Shown: positions 34,245-44,360, counted from the first letter of the stretch. The stretch is DNA of 64,000 nucleotides from Ancrocorticia sp047602305 (GCA_047602305.1 JASGHO010000001.1:248001-312000); one strand, 5' to 3'. The notes: a model not told the origin generated them from the sequence alone. Numbers and translations are program-made.

Positions 34245-37200
34245 ATGTCCGTACGAAAAACTAGCATGGTGAATTCACCACCAGGTCGAAAGAAAGTAAG
34301 AAGAGGAGTCGCGTGCCTGTTGGCGTTCGGGTTGTTATTCCCGAGCGGTGCAGCGATAGCGGCTCCCGAAGAGGTAACGGTAAACGACGACGCCGTCGTA
34401 ACAGAAACGGTTGATCCGACTCCAGTTGAAGCGGTTGCGGAAGCTGAGCCAGTTGCTGAGAGTGGTCGTGATGTTGTTCGTGAGAACGTGCCTGCTGACG
34501 AAGCTCCTGTCAACGAGACCCTGATCGAACCTGCGGCAGATACTCCGGCTGATTCAAACCAGGCGGTGGTTGCCGCAACCGCAGACTCCGATGCTCTGGC
34601 TTCGGGGGACGACGAGATTGTCATGTTCGGAACGGATGATCTCGAGTTGTGTGTCGCTGAGCATCTTGGTCGGACTAGCGAGTCTGGCGATTTCAGTGGT
34701 GGTCCGATCACTGTTGGCGATATGAAGAGTCTTTCGAGTCTGAGCTGTTCGAATCCCCATGGGTTAGATGCAACTCCCGTTAAGTATGCGATTAACCTTA
34801 CCTCTCTGGGCTTATATGGTGCGAAGACACCTGACCTGTCGCTGTTTACAGGAATGACCAAACTCGAACATCTAAGTTTGGGCTGCGCGTACGGTAAATC
34901 ACGAATCTGTAATATTGTCCGTGATCTGTCACCGCTGGCAGGGATGAAGAGCCTGAAGAGCCTCAACTTGGGAAGCAACGATATCGTAGATGTGTCCCCG
35001 CTAGCAGGCTTGACTAATCTGACAAGCCTGGATTTGGGAGACAACGATGTGGCCGATGTATCTCCGTTGGCGGGTTTGACTAATCTGACAAGCCTCAACC
35101 TGAGGGGAAATGACGTTGATGATGTGTCGCCTTTAGCGAGTTTGACGAGCCTGACGACCCTGAACTTGAGTGGTAATCACATCATTAACGCTTCTCCTTT
35201 GGCTGCGCTCGTCAATCTTACTTCGCTAGCTTTCTCGGATCAGACCGTCAGGGTCGAGAACGTGACTTCTGGTGTGTCGTTTGCTCTCCCCAAGGTGCGC
35301 TCTATTGATGGTAATTCTGTGCCGCTAACCATTGATTCTGGCAAGGGAAAGGTCGCCGATGAAACTGTCACGTGGAACCTACCATATGGAGGGAACACTA
35401 GACTTGCTTGGTCGACGAACGTCAAACTTCCCAACATCACCAAAGATGTAACGTTCTCCGGTGTTATGAGGCAACGCGTGCTGCGATCGATTCCTATCGG
35501 GCCGGGTGATGATGAGATCGTGAAGTTTGAGGATCCTGCCCTTGAGAAGTGTGTGAGAGCTGAGGCGTGGAGTTCTTCTAAGAACGTCACCATTGCTGAC
35601 ATGGCGAGCCTGTATGAACTTGAATGCAGATTCAAGGAGATCACCGATATTGCTCCCTTGCAACATGCAACCAACCTTACGAAGCTATTTCTTGATGGCA
35701 ACGAGATCACTGATATCTCTGCATTGGCAGGGCTGACTAGCCTTGAGACTCTCGATTTGGGATGCTTCTTTGATCCTGGATATATGGGATCGAACCATTG
35801 CAATTCAGTTCATGATGTATCTCCGTTGGCTGGACTGACCAAGTTGACTTACCTGGATCTGGAAGCGAATGGTATTAGTGATGTGTCAGGGCTGGCACCG
35901 CTCACTAACCTAACCCATCTGGATCTAAGCAGTGAATTTATGGTTTACCAAACCAATAGTGTTCGTGATTTATCTCCTTTGGCGGGACTTACGAAGTTGA
36001 CATATCTGGACCTCGACTACAACAACATCGTTGATGTGTCACCCTTGGCTGGACTCACCAACCTTACTTACTTGGATCTCGTTTCGAATCTGATTATCGA
36101 TCCTTCTCCGCTAGCCGCACTCACCAAGCTGACATATCTGGGCCTGGACTGGAACGGAATTGTTGATGCGTTGCCATTGGCGAAACTGACGAACCTTGAG
36201 TCTCTGCGCATTTCTGGTCAGTCGGCCAGATTCGATGATGCAACCTCAGGAGTGCCATTCTCGATGGCTAAGCTTCGTTCGATTGATGGCACACCGATCC
36301 CTGCGACTATCGTTTCCGGTAAGGGCGGGATTGCTAACGACGCAGTCACATGGAACATGCCAGTGGGTGGTGAAGGACGACTCGAGTGGTCCACAACAAT
36401 CAATCTCCCGAAGACAACTGCCGTGTTCGACGGCTCGGCGTATCAAAAGGTTCTCCCCGAGCCAGGACCGATAGATTCTGCTACTCCCACGATTTCTGGT
36501 ACCGCCCAAGTCGGTAAGAAACTGACGGCAGATCCAGGTAAGTGGACTACCGGAACCGCTTTCAAGTATCAGTGGCTGGCTGATGGAAAGGCGATCAAGG
36601 GTGCGACGAAGTCGACGTACTCCTTGAAGGCTGGCGAACTTGGCAAGGCAATTACCGTCACGGTCACCGGCAGCAAGACGGGGTATACGACGGTCTCAAA
36701 GACCTCCGCGAAGACCCCGGCTGTTGCCAAGGGAACCTTGACCGCCGCAACGCCTACGATCACTGGCACCGTGAAGGTCGGCTCGACTTTGACAGCGGTT
36801 CCGGGCAAGTGGACTTCGGGAACGGCATTCACGTATCAGTGGTATGCCGCGGGTAAGGCGATTAAGAACGCCACGAAGTCCACTTTCGTCCTGACCGAAG
36901 CCCAACTGGGCGACACCATCAGCGTCAAGGTCACTGGAACCAAGACTGGGTATACCACGGCTTCCAAGACCTCCGCGAAGACCGCCGTCGTTGCCAAGGG
37001 AACGCTAACCACCGTGACTCCGACGATCAGTGGAACCGTGAAGGTCGGCTCGACCCTTACGGCCAACCCGGGCAAGTGGACTTCGGGAACTACTTTCACT
37101 TATCAGTGGTATGCGTCCGGTAAGGCAATCAAGGGAGCCACGAAAGCTACGTTCGTTCTCACTGCAACCCAATTGGGCGACCCCATCAGTGTGAAGGTAA

Positions 37201-37541
37201 CCGGTAGCAAGACTGGCTATACCACGGCTTCCAAGACATCCGCGAAGACCGGGGCGGTTGCGAAGGGAACTTTGACCACCGCGACACCTACGATCTCAGG
37301 TAAGGCCAAGGTAGGGGAGAAGCTCACCGCCAAGCCAGGTAAGTGGACCACCGGAACCACCTTCAAGTATCAGTGGTTGGCTGACGGCAAGGCGATCAAG
37401 GGTGCGACGAAGTCTTCGTACACACTGAAGGCTGCCGATGCCGGTAAGAAGATCAGCGTGAAGGTCACCGGCACCAAGTCGGGATACACCACGCTCTCGA
37501 AGACGTCCAAGGCCACCGCGAAAGTGACACCGAAGGCGTAG
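34245..37541 (+). CDS. Secreted LRR / Ig-like repeat protein 2
   Basis: 1098 residues. It has a signal peptide (RRGVACLLAFGLLFPSGAAIAA) and an acidic, Val/Glu/Pro-rich linker of about 90 residues. Two cap-LRR-adjacent modules follow in tandem: cap 1 with ELCVAEHLG ... LSCSNP and LRRs to about nt 35260; cap 2 with EKCVRAEAW ... LECRFKE and longer LRRs to about nt 36220. Each ends in the VTWNxPxGGxxxLxWS beta domain. Four Ig-like repeats end in KATAKVTPKA. The LRR block of module 2 includes two longer units with an extra Cys (LDLGCFFDPGY). It shares the MSVR N-terminus and operator with copy 1, so copies 1 and 2 form a subgroup. No cell-wall anchor motif. Confidence 0.9.
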   Translation: MSVRKTSMVNSPPGRKKVRRGVACLLAFGLLFPSGAAIAAPEEVTVNDDAVVTETVDPTPVEAVAEAEPVAESGRDVVRENVPADEAPVNETLIEPAADTPADSNQAVVAATADSDALASGDDEIVMFGTDDLELCVAEHLGRTSESGDFSGGPITVGDMKSLSSLSCSNPHGLDATPVKYAINLTSLGLYGAKTPDLSLFTGMTKLEHLSLGCAYGKSRICNIVRDLSPLAGMKSLKSLNLGSNDIVDVSPLAGLTNLTSLDLGDNDVADVSPLAGLTNLTSLNLRGNDVDDVSPLASLTSLTTLNLSGNHIINASPLAALVNLTSLAFSDQTVRVENVTSGVSFALPKVRSIDGNSVPLTIDSGKGKVADETVTWNLPYGGNTRLAWSTNVKLPNITKDVTFSGVMRQRVLRSIPIGPGDDEIVKFEDPALEKCVRAEAWSSSKNVTIADMASLYELECRFKEITDIAPLQHATNLTKLFLDGNEITDISALAGLTSLETLDLGCFFDPGYMGSNHCNSVHDVSPLAGLTKLTYLDLEANGISDVSGLAPLTNLTHLDLSSEFMVYQTNSVRDLSPLAGLTKLTYLDLDYNNIVDVSPLAGLTNLTYLDLVSNLIIDPSPLAALTKLTYLGLDWNGIVDALPLAKLTNLESLRISGQSARFDDATSGVPFSMAKLRSIDGTPIPATIVSGKGGIANDAVTWNMPVGGEGRLEWSTTINLPKTTAVFDGSAYQKVLPEPGPIDSATPTISGTAQVGKKLTADPGKWTTGTAFKYQWLADGKAIKGATKSTYSLKAGELGKAITVTVTGSKTGYTTVSKTSAKTPAVAKGTLTAATPTITGTVKVGSTLTAVPGKWTSGTAFTYQWYAAGKAIKNATKSTFVLTEAQLGDTISVKVTGTKTGYTTASKTSAKTAVVAKGTLTTVTPTISGTVKVGSTLTANPGKWTSGTTFTYQWYASGKAIKGATKATFVLTATQLGDPISVKVTGSKTGYTTASKTSAKTGAVAKGTLTTATPTISGKAKVGEKLTAKPGKWTTGTTFKYQWLADGKAIKGATKSSYTLKAADAGKKISVKVTGTKSGYTTLSKTSKATAKVTPKA

Positions 37542-37593
37542 CGAATTCGTCAAAGTAGTCGGCTTGTTGGAGATGCTCCACAGGCTGCATTAA

Positions 37594-37643
37594 GGGGCTT
37601 CGGCACGAACATCCACGGATGAAAGTGTCGGAGCCTCCTTTTT
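37594..37643 (+). terminator. Terminator of LRR gene 2
   Basis: GGCTTCGGCAC pairs with GTGTCGGAGCC (G-T wobbles), the loop holds CATCC-AC-GGATG, and TTTTT follows at 37639. Confidence 0.85.
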
Positions 37644-37655
37644 CTTGCACGGTTC

Positions 37656-37750
37656 TAGAAACGTTGATAATCCGCCATTTTGAGACATAAATGAGACAAA
37701 AAGTTCACAGTATTCGTGAGATTTTTCTGTAAGAATGTCGGTAACCTGTT
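37656..37750 (+). promoter_or_regulatory. Conserved promoter block of LRR gene 3
   Basis: Contains TGAGACA at 37681-37687 and 37692-37698 (11-bp period), an AAAAAGTTCAC stretch, and TAAGAAT at 37730-37736 beginning 32 nt after the second repeat ends. No -35 hexamer is evident. The block is nearly identical upstream of LRR genes 4-7, which suggests control by an activator binding direct repeats. Confidence 0.65.
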
Positions 37751-37844
37751 GAATTTTCTCGATTTCGTCACGCAAAACCGGACTCGGGAACGTCGGGCCG
37801 GCGGCGGGTTGTGTTCACTGTTTCTGGACCCCAAGGGAGTGGAA

Positions 37845-39662
37845 ATGTCCGCGAAAAGAAGAAACTGGGCAGGTTTGTTGCCTGGCCGAAAGAGAACGAT
37901 GAGGGGAGTTGCTGGTCTGCTTGCGTTCGGGTTGTTATTCCCGGGTGGCGTGGCAGTCGCGGCCCCAGAAACACCGGTGACGGGCGACGACGTCGTCGCC
38001 GCGGAAGTGGATCCGGCTCCGGAAGGTGCTGGTAACGCAGCCCCGGTCGCTGCACCGGAAGTCGAGAATGACGCGAGTGCGGATTCTGACGCGGTGGTGT
38101 TTGAGGAGACTGTTCTCAAGGACTGTGTGAGAAGCGCATTAGGCCGTGTAGACGATGGTGACATCACCGTTGCTGACTTGGAGAGTCTCTCTGAGCTGAT
38201 CTGCCATGGAAATCCCTTCGTCGAGGTAGTCTCAGATATCACGCCTCTACAGTTTGCGATCAACCTGACAAAGGTGAATCTGACTGAGAATGGGATTTCT
38301 GATGTGTCCCCCTTGCAGGGGCTCACCAAGCTCACCGACCTGGATCTGAGTGCGAACAGGATTGTTGATCTGTCTCCGTTGGCAGGGCTCACCAATCTCA
38401 CGAGCCTAGATATGGGCGGGAACAAGATTGTTGATGTGTCCCCATTGGCGGGACTCACCAACCTGACACATCTGGATTTGGGCTGTGTACAAATCGTCTC
38501 AAGTAGAGTGCATTGGACTTACTGTAATGAGATTACTGATGTGTCTCTGTTGTCAGGACTGACCAATCTAACAAGCTTGAATCTTCAAGCTAGTGGCATC
38601 GTAGATATCTCGTTTCTGGCTGGGCTCACCAAACTCACAAACCTGGAGTTGGATTGTGGCCCTGGAGAGTACATAGCAGGTATGGGATGGTCGAGGGACA
38701 ACAACTGCAACCAGATCGTTGATGTGTCGCCGTTGGCAGAACTCACTAGTTTGACGAACCTAAGTCTGGAGGGCAACGCCATCGTTGATGTGTCTGCGTT
38801 GGCGGGACTCGCCAATCTCGTCTGGTTGGACCTATCGGGCCAGACGGTTGGCCTCGCGGATGCGACATCCGGAGTGCTGTTCTCTCTACCCAAGGTGCGT
38901 TCCGTTGATGGTGCCCCCGTGCCCTCGACGATCGCTTCCGGCAATGGCACAGTCTCCGGTGACACTGTCACATGGAATGAGCCTAACGGCGGTCAAGGGA
39001 CGCTGAGTTGGACTCACGCCGTCAAGATGGGAGCGATGCAGGAGCCTGCTAAGTTCTCTGGCACGATGAGTCAGAACATTCTGCCAGTGAGTGCAGACGT
39101 TGTGGAGTTCAAGGACGCCGGTCTTAAGGAGTGCGTGGCAGCAAAGCTCGGGCGTGATCCGGGTGCGGATATCACCAAGGGTGACCTCGCCAGTATGACC
39201 GATGAATTGTATTGTTCCAAGCGGGGGATCGTTGATATTTCGCCGTTGCAGTACGCCACCGGGATCTGGTACCTGGATCTGGGCGGGAATGCGATTGCCG
39301 ATCTGTCGCCACTTGCTGGAGTTGACAACATCTCGTTGCTGGTTCTGAAGAACAACAAGATTGTTGATGTATCCCCGTTGGCGGGGTTTGATTACTTCTG
39401 GGACTTGGATCTTTCAGGAAATCAGATTGTTGACGTGGCCCCGTTGGCTGGGATTAAGCGGCTCGAGATTCTCGAGCTGAGTGGCAATCAGATTGTTGAT
39501 GTCTCGGCATTGAAGAGGTTCGAGGATCTTGAGACCATCGATCTGTCCAACAACAAGATCGTTGATGCTTCCCCGCTGGCCGCGATGGGTTACATGTGGA
39601 TGTTGAATCTGTCGGGTAACCAGATCGTTGACCTTTCGTCATTCGCAGAGTTCCGCTTCTGA
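37845..39662 (+). CDS. LRR / Ig-like repeat protein 3, N-terminal part (frameshifted gene)
   Basis: 605 residues up to a TGA that interrupts the second LRR block. It has a signal peptide (RGVAGLLAFGLLFPGGVAVAA), cap 1 with Cys pair (LKDCVRSALG ... LICHGN), LRRs with several long Cys-containing units, an adjacent domain, then cap 2 (LKECVAAKLG ... LYCSKRG) and about seven LRRs. The frame ends VDLSSFAEFRF*. The LRR pattern resumes immediately in the +1 frame (DYLYLSDNRIVDVSPL) and keeps its 21-residue period if one base in 39650-39660 is dropped. The rest of the gene, including the Ig repeats, is the next entry. A truncated LRR-only product would be made unless the frame is restored. Confidence 0.8.
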   Translation: MSAKRRNWAGLLPGRKRTMRGVAGLLAFGLLFPGGVAVAAPETPVTGDDVVAAEVDPAPEGAGNAAPVAAPEVENDASADSDAVVFEETVLKDCVRSALGRVDDGDITVADLESLSELICHGNPFVEVVSDITPLQFAINLTKVNLTENGISDVSPLQGLTKLTDLDLSANRIVDLSPLAGLTNLTSLDMGGNKIVDVSPLAGLTNLTHLDLGCVQIVSSRVHWTYCNEITDVSLLSGLTNLTSLNLQASGIVDISFLAGLTKLTNLELDCGPGEYIAGMGWSRDNNCNQIVDVSPLAELTSLTNLSLEGNAIVDVSALAGLANLVWLDLSGQTVGLADATSGVLFSLPKVRSVDGAPVPSTIASGNGTVSGDTVTWNEPNGGQGTLSWTHAVKMGAMQEPAKFSGTMSQNILPVSADVVEFKDAGLKECVAAKLGRDPGADITKGDLASMTDELYCSKRGIVDISPLQYATGIWYLDLGGNAIADLSPLAGVDNISLLVLKNNKIVDVSPLAGFDYFWDLDLSGNQIVDVAPLAGIKRLEILELSGNQIVDVSALKRFEDLETIDLSNNKIVDASPLAAMGYMWMLNLSGNQIVDLSSFAEFRF

Positions 39663-40887
39663 CTATCTGTACCTGTCCGATAATCGGATTGTCGATGTGT
39701 CCCCATTGGTGAACGTTGGTGCTTCCTACCTTCACTTGGATGGCAATCGGATTGCTGATGTGTCCCCGTTGAAGAATCTTGAGAGCTTTGCTCAGTTGGA
39801 ACTTTCAAATCAGAAGATCACTCTCGCAGATGCTACTTCTGGTGTGAAGTTCGCTCTTCCGAAGGTGAAGTTCGTTGATGGCACGGCCGTGCCCGTGAGC
39901 GTCGCTTCAGGTTCAGGGACGGTGACAACTGATGGGGTCACGTGGAATATGCCTGCGGGCGGCGAAGGCACGCTCACCTGGTCGAAGAATTTTGCTTTGG
40001 AGTGGGCACCGGGCGAGAACTTCACGTTCTCGGGCACGTTGACGCAGAAGGTTCTGCCTGCTGGGCCGGTTGTGACGCCGCCGATTGCTTCGGCGACGCC
40101 GACGATTTCGGGCAAGACCAAGGTGGGCGAGACTCTCACCGCGAAGCCGGGCAAGTGGACTGAGGGTGCCACGTTCACCTATCAGTGGTTGGCTGAAGGC
40201 AAGGTGATCAAGGGCGCGACAAAGGCTGCCTTGGTGCTGAAGGCTGACCAGGTTGGCGAGCGGATTTCGGTCAAGGTGACGGGTTCGAAGACGGGGTACA
40301 AGCCGGTGACGAAGACGTCGGCGAAGACCGGGGCAGTTGCCAAGGGGACGCTGACCTCGGCTGTTCCTACTATTGGTGGGAAGGCCAAGGTTGGTGAGAA
40401 GCTGACCGCAGCTCCGGGTAAGTGGAGTTCGGGAACAAAGTTCGCCTATCAGTGGTACGCCTCCGGAAAGAAGATCAAGGGCGCCACGGCCTCCACGTTT
40501 GTGGTGAAGACGGCCCAGCTTGGCGAGCGGATCACGGTGAAGGTGACAGGTTCGAAGACCGGATACATAACGGTCTCGAAGACCTCGGCGAAGACTGCGG
40601 TCGTTGCCAAGGGAACCTTGACCGCTGCGACTCCGACTATCTCGGGCAAGGCTCGGGTGGCCGAGAAGCTGACTGCGGCTCCGGGTAAGTGGACGTCGGG
40701 AACGAAGTTCACCTACCAGTGGCTTGCTGACGGCAAGGCGATCAAGAACGCGACCAAGTCTTCGTACACGGTGAAGGCAGCCGATGCCGGAAAGAAGATC
40801 AGCGTGAAGGTCACCGGTACTAAGTCCGGTTACACCACGCTCTCCAAGACCTCGAAGGCCACCGGGAAGGTGACTCCTCGGTCGTAG
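39628..40887 (+). CDS. LRR / Ig-like repeat protein 3, C-terminal part (frameshifted gene)
   Basis: The continuation of the previous gene in another frame, open from about 39628 but meaningful from about 39655. It holds two to three LRRs (YLYLSDNRIVDVSPL, YLHLDGNRIADVSPL), the LRR-adjacent domain (VTWNMPAGGEGTLTW) and three Lys-rich Ig-like repeats ending KATGKVTPRS. It has no signal peptide, no ribosome-binding site and no promoter of its own, so it is probably not expressed alone. The intact ancestral gene would encode about 1013 residues. Confidence 0.75.
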   Translation: MTFRHSQSSASDYLYLSDNRIVDVSPLVNVGASYLHLDGNRIADVSPLKNLESFAQLELSNQKITLADATSGVKFALPKVKFVDGTAVPVSVASGSGTVTTDGVTWNMPAGGEGTLTWSKNFALEWAPGENFTFSGTLTQKVLPAGPVVTPPIASATPTISGKTKVGETLTAKPGKWTEGATFTYQWLAEGKVIKGATKAALVLKADQVGERISVKVTGSKTGYKPVTKTSAKTGAVAKGTLTSAVPTIGGKAKVGEKLTAAPGKWSSGTKFAYQWYASGKKIKGATASTFVVKTAQLGERITVKVTGSKTGYITVSKTSAKTAVVAKGTLTAATPTISGKARVAEKLTAAPGKWTSGTKFTYQWLADGKAIKNATKSSYTVKAADAGKKISVKVTGTKSGYTTLSKTSKATGKVTPRS

Positions 40888-40940
40888 TGAATTCGTCAAA
40901 CCAGTCGGCTTGTTGGAGATGCTCCACAGGCTGAATCAAG

Positions 40941-40989
40941 GGGCTCCGGCACTGATGTCTACGGATGTGAGTGCCGGAGCCTCCTTTTT
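40941..40989 (+). terminator. Terminator of LRR gene 3
   Basis: GGCTCCGGCAC and GTGCCGGAGCC form a perfect 11-bp stem, followed by TCC and TTTTT. Confidence 0.9.
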
Positions 40990-41000
40990 CTTGCACGGTT

Positions 41001-41100
41001 CCAGAAACGTTGATATTCCGCCATTTTGAGACACAAATGAGATAAAAAGTTCACGGTGTTCGTGAGATTTTTCTGTGAAAATGGCGGTAACCCGTCGGGA
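41001..41100 (+). promoter_or_regulatory. Conserved promoter block of LRR gene 4
   Basis: TGAGACA (41027-41033) and TGAGATA (41038-41044) repeat at 11 bp; a TGAAAAT box at 41076 begins 32 nt after the repeat ends. Confidence 0.65.
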
Positions 41101-41192
41101 CGTTCCCTTCACTTTCACGCAATACGAAGCTTGGGTTCGTCGGGCTGGCGGCGGGTTGTGTTCACTGTTGTAGGGTCCCCAAGGGAGTGGAG

Positions 41193-44192
41193 ATGTCCGC
41201 GAAAAGAAAGCACCGGGTGAGCTCACCGTCCGGTCGAAGAAGAATGATGAGAGGGGTTGCTGGTCTGCTTGCGTTCGGGTTGTTGTTCCCGGGCGGTGCG
41301 GCAGTCGCGGCTCCTGAAACCCAGGGCGACGACGTCGTCGTCACGGAAACTGTTGACACGGCTCCAGTTGAGCCAGCGGCATTGTCGCAACCCAGCCCGA
41401 AATCCTCGCCGAGTCCCACGCCGAAGCCGTCACCGAGCCCGGTTGGCGAGGTCGTTGAGTTCGAGGACGCTGGTCTCAAGGCCTGCGTGGCGGATGCGCT
41501 CGGGCGTGATCCGGCTGCCGATATCACCAAGCAGGATCTCGCTGCTTTGGATGATTACCTGTCCTGCTACTCGCGGGGCATTGTCGATATCACGCCGCTG
41601 CAATATGCCACTGGAATCTGGTACGTGGAGCTCGGTGCGAACAAGATTGTTGATGCGTCGGCCTTGGCTGGACTCACCAATCTCACCTGGCTGGGCCTCG
41701 ACGTCAATCAGCTGACGGATCTGACGCCGTTGAAGGGACTGAGCGGGCTCCAGGGACTGAAGCTGTCTGATAATCAGATTGCTGATGTCTCGCCATTGGA
41801 GGTCCTCACGGGGCTCAAACACCTGGCTCTGGATCGCAACCAGATTATCGATGCCTCTCCATTGGCAAACCTTGCCAATATTAAGTATCTGGGTCTCACG
41901 GATCAACACGTTACTCTCCGCGATGCGGTATCCGGCGTGCGTTTTGTTCTGCCCGAGGTGCGCGCTGCAGATGGGTCGTTAGTGTCGGTGTTCCCCGACA
42001 CTGGTCCAGCAAGTGGTTCTGGTGAATATGTTACGTGGGAGCTACCCGATGGCGGTGAAGGGAAACTGAGTTGGAACGGAAGTTTCACGGTTGGCACAAT
42101 GGAGAGCCCAGCTGACTTCACGGGCACGATGACTCAGAAGGTCTTGCCACCGGGACCAGGTCCAGGCGACGAAGTCGTAGAGTTCAAGGATGCAAATCTC
42201 AAGGCGTGTGTGGCAACTGGGCTTCAACGTGAGCCCGACCTCGCGATCACAAAGGTAGATCTGGAATCGTTCACCTATTTGGCCTGCGAATACGAGAAGA
42301 TTGTCGATATCTCGCCGTTGCAGTACGCGACAAATCTCGAAACGCTCTGGCTTGGGAGTAATGAGATCGTCGATATCTCGCCCTTGGCCGGGTTGACTAA
42401 GCTTCACTGGCTGGACCTGGGCATTAGTGGCGAGGATGACCTCATCCCCGATAAGCGCGGTAACAAGATCGTGGATGTGTCGCCGTTGGCTGGTCTCACC
42501 AACCTGGAGTCCTTGGATCTCACTGACAATCGGATTACTGATCTGTCACCTTTGCGCGGGCTAAATGGCCTCCGGGTACTGGAATTGGCGGATAATCAGA
42601 TTTCGGATCTGTCTCCGCTGGCGGTACTCACCGGCCTCACCTACCTAGATCTGATCGGCAATGAGATCGTTGATGTATCCAGCTTGGTGGAGCTCACCAG
42701 CCTCAGGATTCTGAAGTTGGATGACAATCGTATTTCCGATGTATCTGCCCTGGCGAGACTCGTCAAGTTGGAGAGCCTGCAGCTAGACAACAATAGTATT
42801 GGTGACCTCAAGTTGGCAGGACTCACGAGCTTGGGGAGTCTTAGTGTACGAGAGAACCAAATTGCTAGTGTGTCGCAATTGGCGGATCTGACAGCCCTTT
42901 ACCACCTGGATTTGTCTGGCAATCGAGTTGTTGACGTTTCTCCGTTGGCTGGGCTGACCGAGCTTTATTGGGTGGAGCTGCGAGATAACCGGGTGGTAGA
43001 TGCCTCACCGTTGGCCGGGCTCCCCAACCTTCAGTGGCTGTATCTATCCGGCAATCAGATCGTTGATGCCTCGCCTTTTGTCGACATCAGTGAAATGTAC
43101 GCATGGGATCTTTCGAACCAGAAGATCCACCTTGCTGATGTGACTTCGGGTGAGAAGTTCACTCTTCCGGCGGTACGTTTCTATGATAATTCAACGCCGC
43201 CTCTCTCAATCGCTTCTGGAAAAGGCTCGATTGAGGAAGGTACTGTGACGTGGAATCAACCGAAGGGTGGTGAAGGCAAGCTTGCTTGGTCCAAGGAATT
43301 CCAGAAGCCTGGTAAATCAGTGGTCTTTGAGTTCTCGGGGACGTTGACGCAGAAGGTCCTGCCTGCGGGACCGGTTGTTGAGCAGCCTGTTGCTTCGGCG
43401 ACGCCGACTATTTCCGGCAAGGCCAAGGTTGGTGAGACGTTGACCGCTAAGCCGGGCAAGTGGACTTCGGGTGCCACGTTTACGTACCAGTGGCTCGCTG
43501 ATGGGAAGGCGATCAAGGGCGCGACCAAGGCTACCTTGGTTCTCAAGGCTGACCAGGTTGGTGAGCGTATTTCGGTCAAGGTGACGGGTTCGAAGGCCGG
43601 GTACAAGAGCGTTTCGAAGACATCGGCGAAGACCGGGGCGGTTGCCAAGGGGACGCTGACCTCGGCTGTTCCTACTATTGGTGGGAAGGCCAAGGTTGGT
43701 GAGAAGCTGACCGCCACACCGGGTAAGTGGACCTCGGGAACGAAGTTCGCCTACCAGTGGTATGCCTCCGGAAAGAAGATCAAGGGCGCTACCGGTTCGA
43801 CCTTCGTGGTAACCACGGCCCAGCTCGGTGAACGGATCACCGTCAAAGTGACCGGTTCGAAGGCTGGATACACAACGGTCTCGAAGACCTCGGTGAAAAC
43901 CGCGGTTGTTGCCAAGGGAACCTTGAGCACCGCGACTCCCACGATCTCCGGCAAGGCCAAGGTTGGCGAGAAGCTGACCGCGGCTCCGGGGAAGTGGACG
44001 TCGGGAACGAAGTTCACCTACCAGTGGCTTGCTGATGGCAAGGCGATTAAGAACGCGACGAACTCCAGCTACACGGTGAAGGCTGCCGCTGCCGGCAAGT
44101 CGATCAGCGTGAAGGTCACCGGCACCAAGTCTGGCTACAAGAGCGCTACCAAGACATCAAAGGCCACCGGGCAGGTAACTCCTCGGTCCTAG
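41193..44192 (+). CDS. Secreted LRR / Ig-like repeat protein 4
   Basis: 999 residues. It has a signal peptide (RGVAGLLAFGLLFPGGAAVAA), a short GDDVVVTETVD segment, then a Pro/Ser linker (PKSSPSPTPKPSPSP) that should be extended and possibly glycosylated. Cap 1 (LKACVADALG ... YLSCYSRG) leads a short LRR block; cap 2 (LKACVATGLQ ... YLACEYEK) leads the longest LRR block of the family, about twelve units to nt 43130. After the adjacent domain come three Ig-like repeats whose sequence is almost the same as in copies 3, 6 and 7. Ends KATGQVTPRS, with no anchor. The first 40 residues are nearly identical to copy 7, the LRRs are not. Confidence 0.9.
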   Translation: MSAKRKHRVSSPSGRRRMMRGVAGLLAFGLLFPGGAAVAAPETQGDDVVVTETVDTAPVEPAALSQPSPKSSPSPTPKPSPSPVGEVVEFEDAGLKACVADALGRDPAADITKQDLAALDDYLSCYSRGIVDITPLQYATGIWYVELGANKIVDASALAGLTNLTWLGLDVNQLTDLTPLKGLSGLQGLKLSDNQIADVSPLEVLTGLKHLALDRNQIIDASPLANLANIKYLGLTDQHVTLRDAVSGVRFVLPEVRAADGSLVSVFPDTGPASGSGEYVTWELPDGGEGKLSWNGSFTVGTMESPADFTGTMTQKVLPPGPGPGDEVVEFKDANLKACVATGLQREPDLAITKVDLESFTYLACEYEKIVDISPLQYATNLETLWLGSNEIVDISPLAGLTKLHWLDLGISGEDDLIPDKRGNKIVDVSPLAGLTNLESLDLTDNRITDLSPLRGLNGLRVLELADNQISDLSPLAVLTGLTYLDLIGNEIVDVSSLVELTSLRILKLDDNRISDVSALARLVKLESLQLDNNSIGDLKLAGLTSLGSLSVRENQIASVSQLADLTALYHLDLSGNRVVDVSPLAGLTELYWVELRDNRVVDASPLAGLPNLQWLYLSGNQIVDASPFVDISEMYAWDLSNQKIHLADVTSGEKFTLPAVRFYDNSTPPLSIASGKGSIEEGTVTWNQPKGGEGKLAWSKEFQKPGKSVVFEFSGTLTQKVLPAGPVVEQPVASATPTISGKAKVGETLTAKPGKWTSGATFTYQWLADGKAIKGATKATLVLKADQVGERISVKVTGSKAGYKSVSKTSAKTGAVAKGTLTSAVPTIGGKAKVGEKLTATPGKWTSGTKFAYQWYASGKKIKGATGSTFVVTTAQLGERITVKVTGSKAGYTTVSKTSVKTAVVAKGTLSTATPTISGKAKVGEKLTAAPGKWTSGTKFTYQWLADGKAIKNATNSSYTVKAAAAGKSISVKVTGTKSGYKSATKTSKATGQVTPRS

Positions 44193-44212
44193 CGGAATCT
44201 TGAAGAGCATGA

Positions 44213-44260
44213 GGGCTCCGGTACTGACATCTAAGGATGTGAGTGCCGGAGTCCTTTTTT
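44213..44260 (+). terminator. Terminator of LRR gene 4
   Basis: GGCTCCGGTAC pairs with GTGCCGGAGTC (wobbles) and six T follow. Confidence 0.85.
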
Positions 44261-44267
44261 CACGCTT

Positions 44268-44360
44268 TCGGAAACGTTGATAATCCGCCATTTTGAGATA
44301 TAAATGAGACAAAAAGTTCACAGTAATTGTAAGATTTTTCTGTAAGAATGTCGTTAACCT
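44268..44360 (+). promoter_or_regulatory. Conserved promoter block of LRR gene 5
   Basis: TGAGATA (44294-44300) and TGAGACA (44305-44311) lie at 11-bp period; TAAGAAT at 44343-44349 again begins 32 nt after the repeat ends. Confidence 0.65.

Noticed and set aside
39640..39665. Programmed +1 frameshifting in LRR gene 3
   Set aside because: The TTC TGA C context resembles prfB, but Phe-tRNA would re-pair poorly on TCT and no Shine-Dalgarno-like stimulator precedes it.
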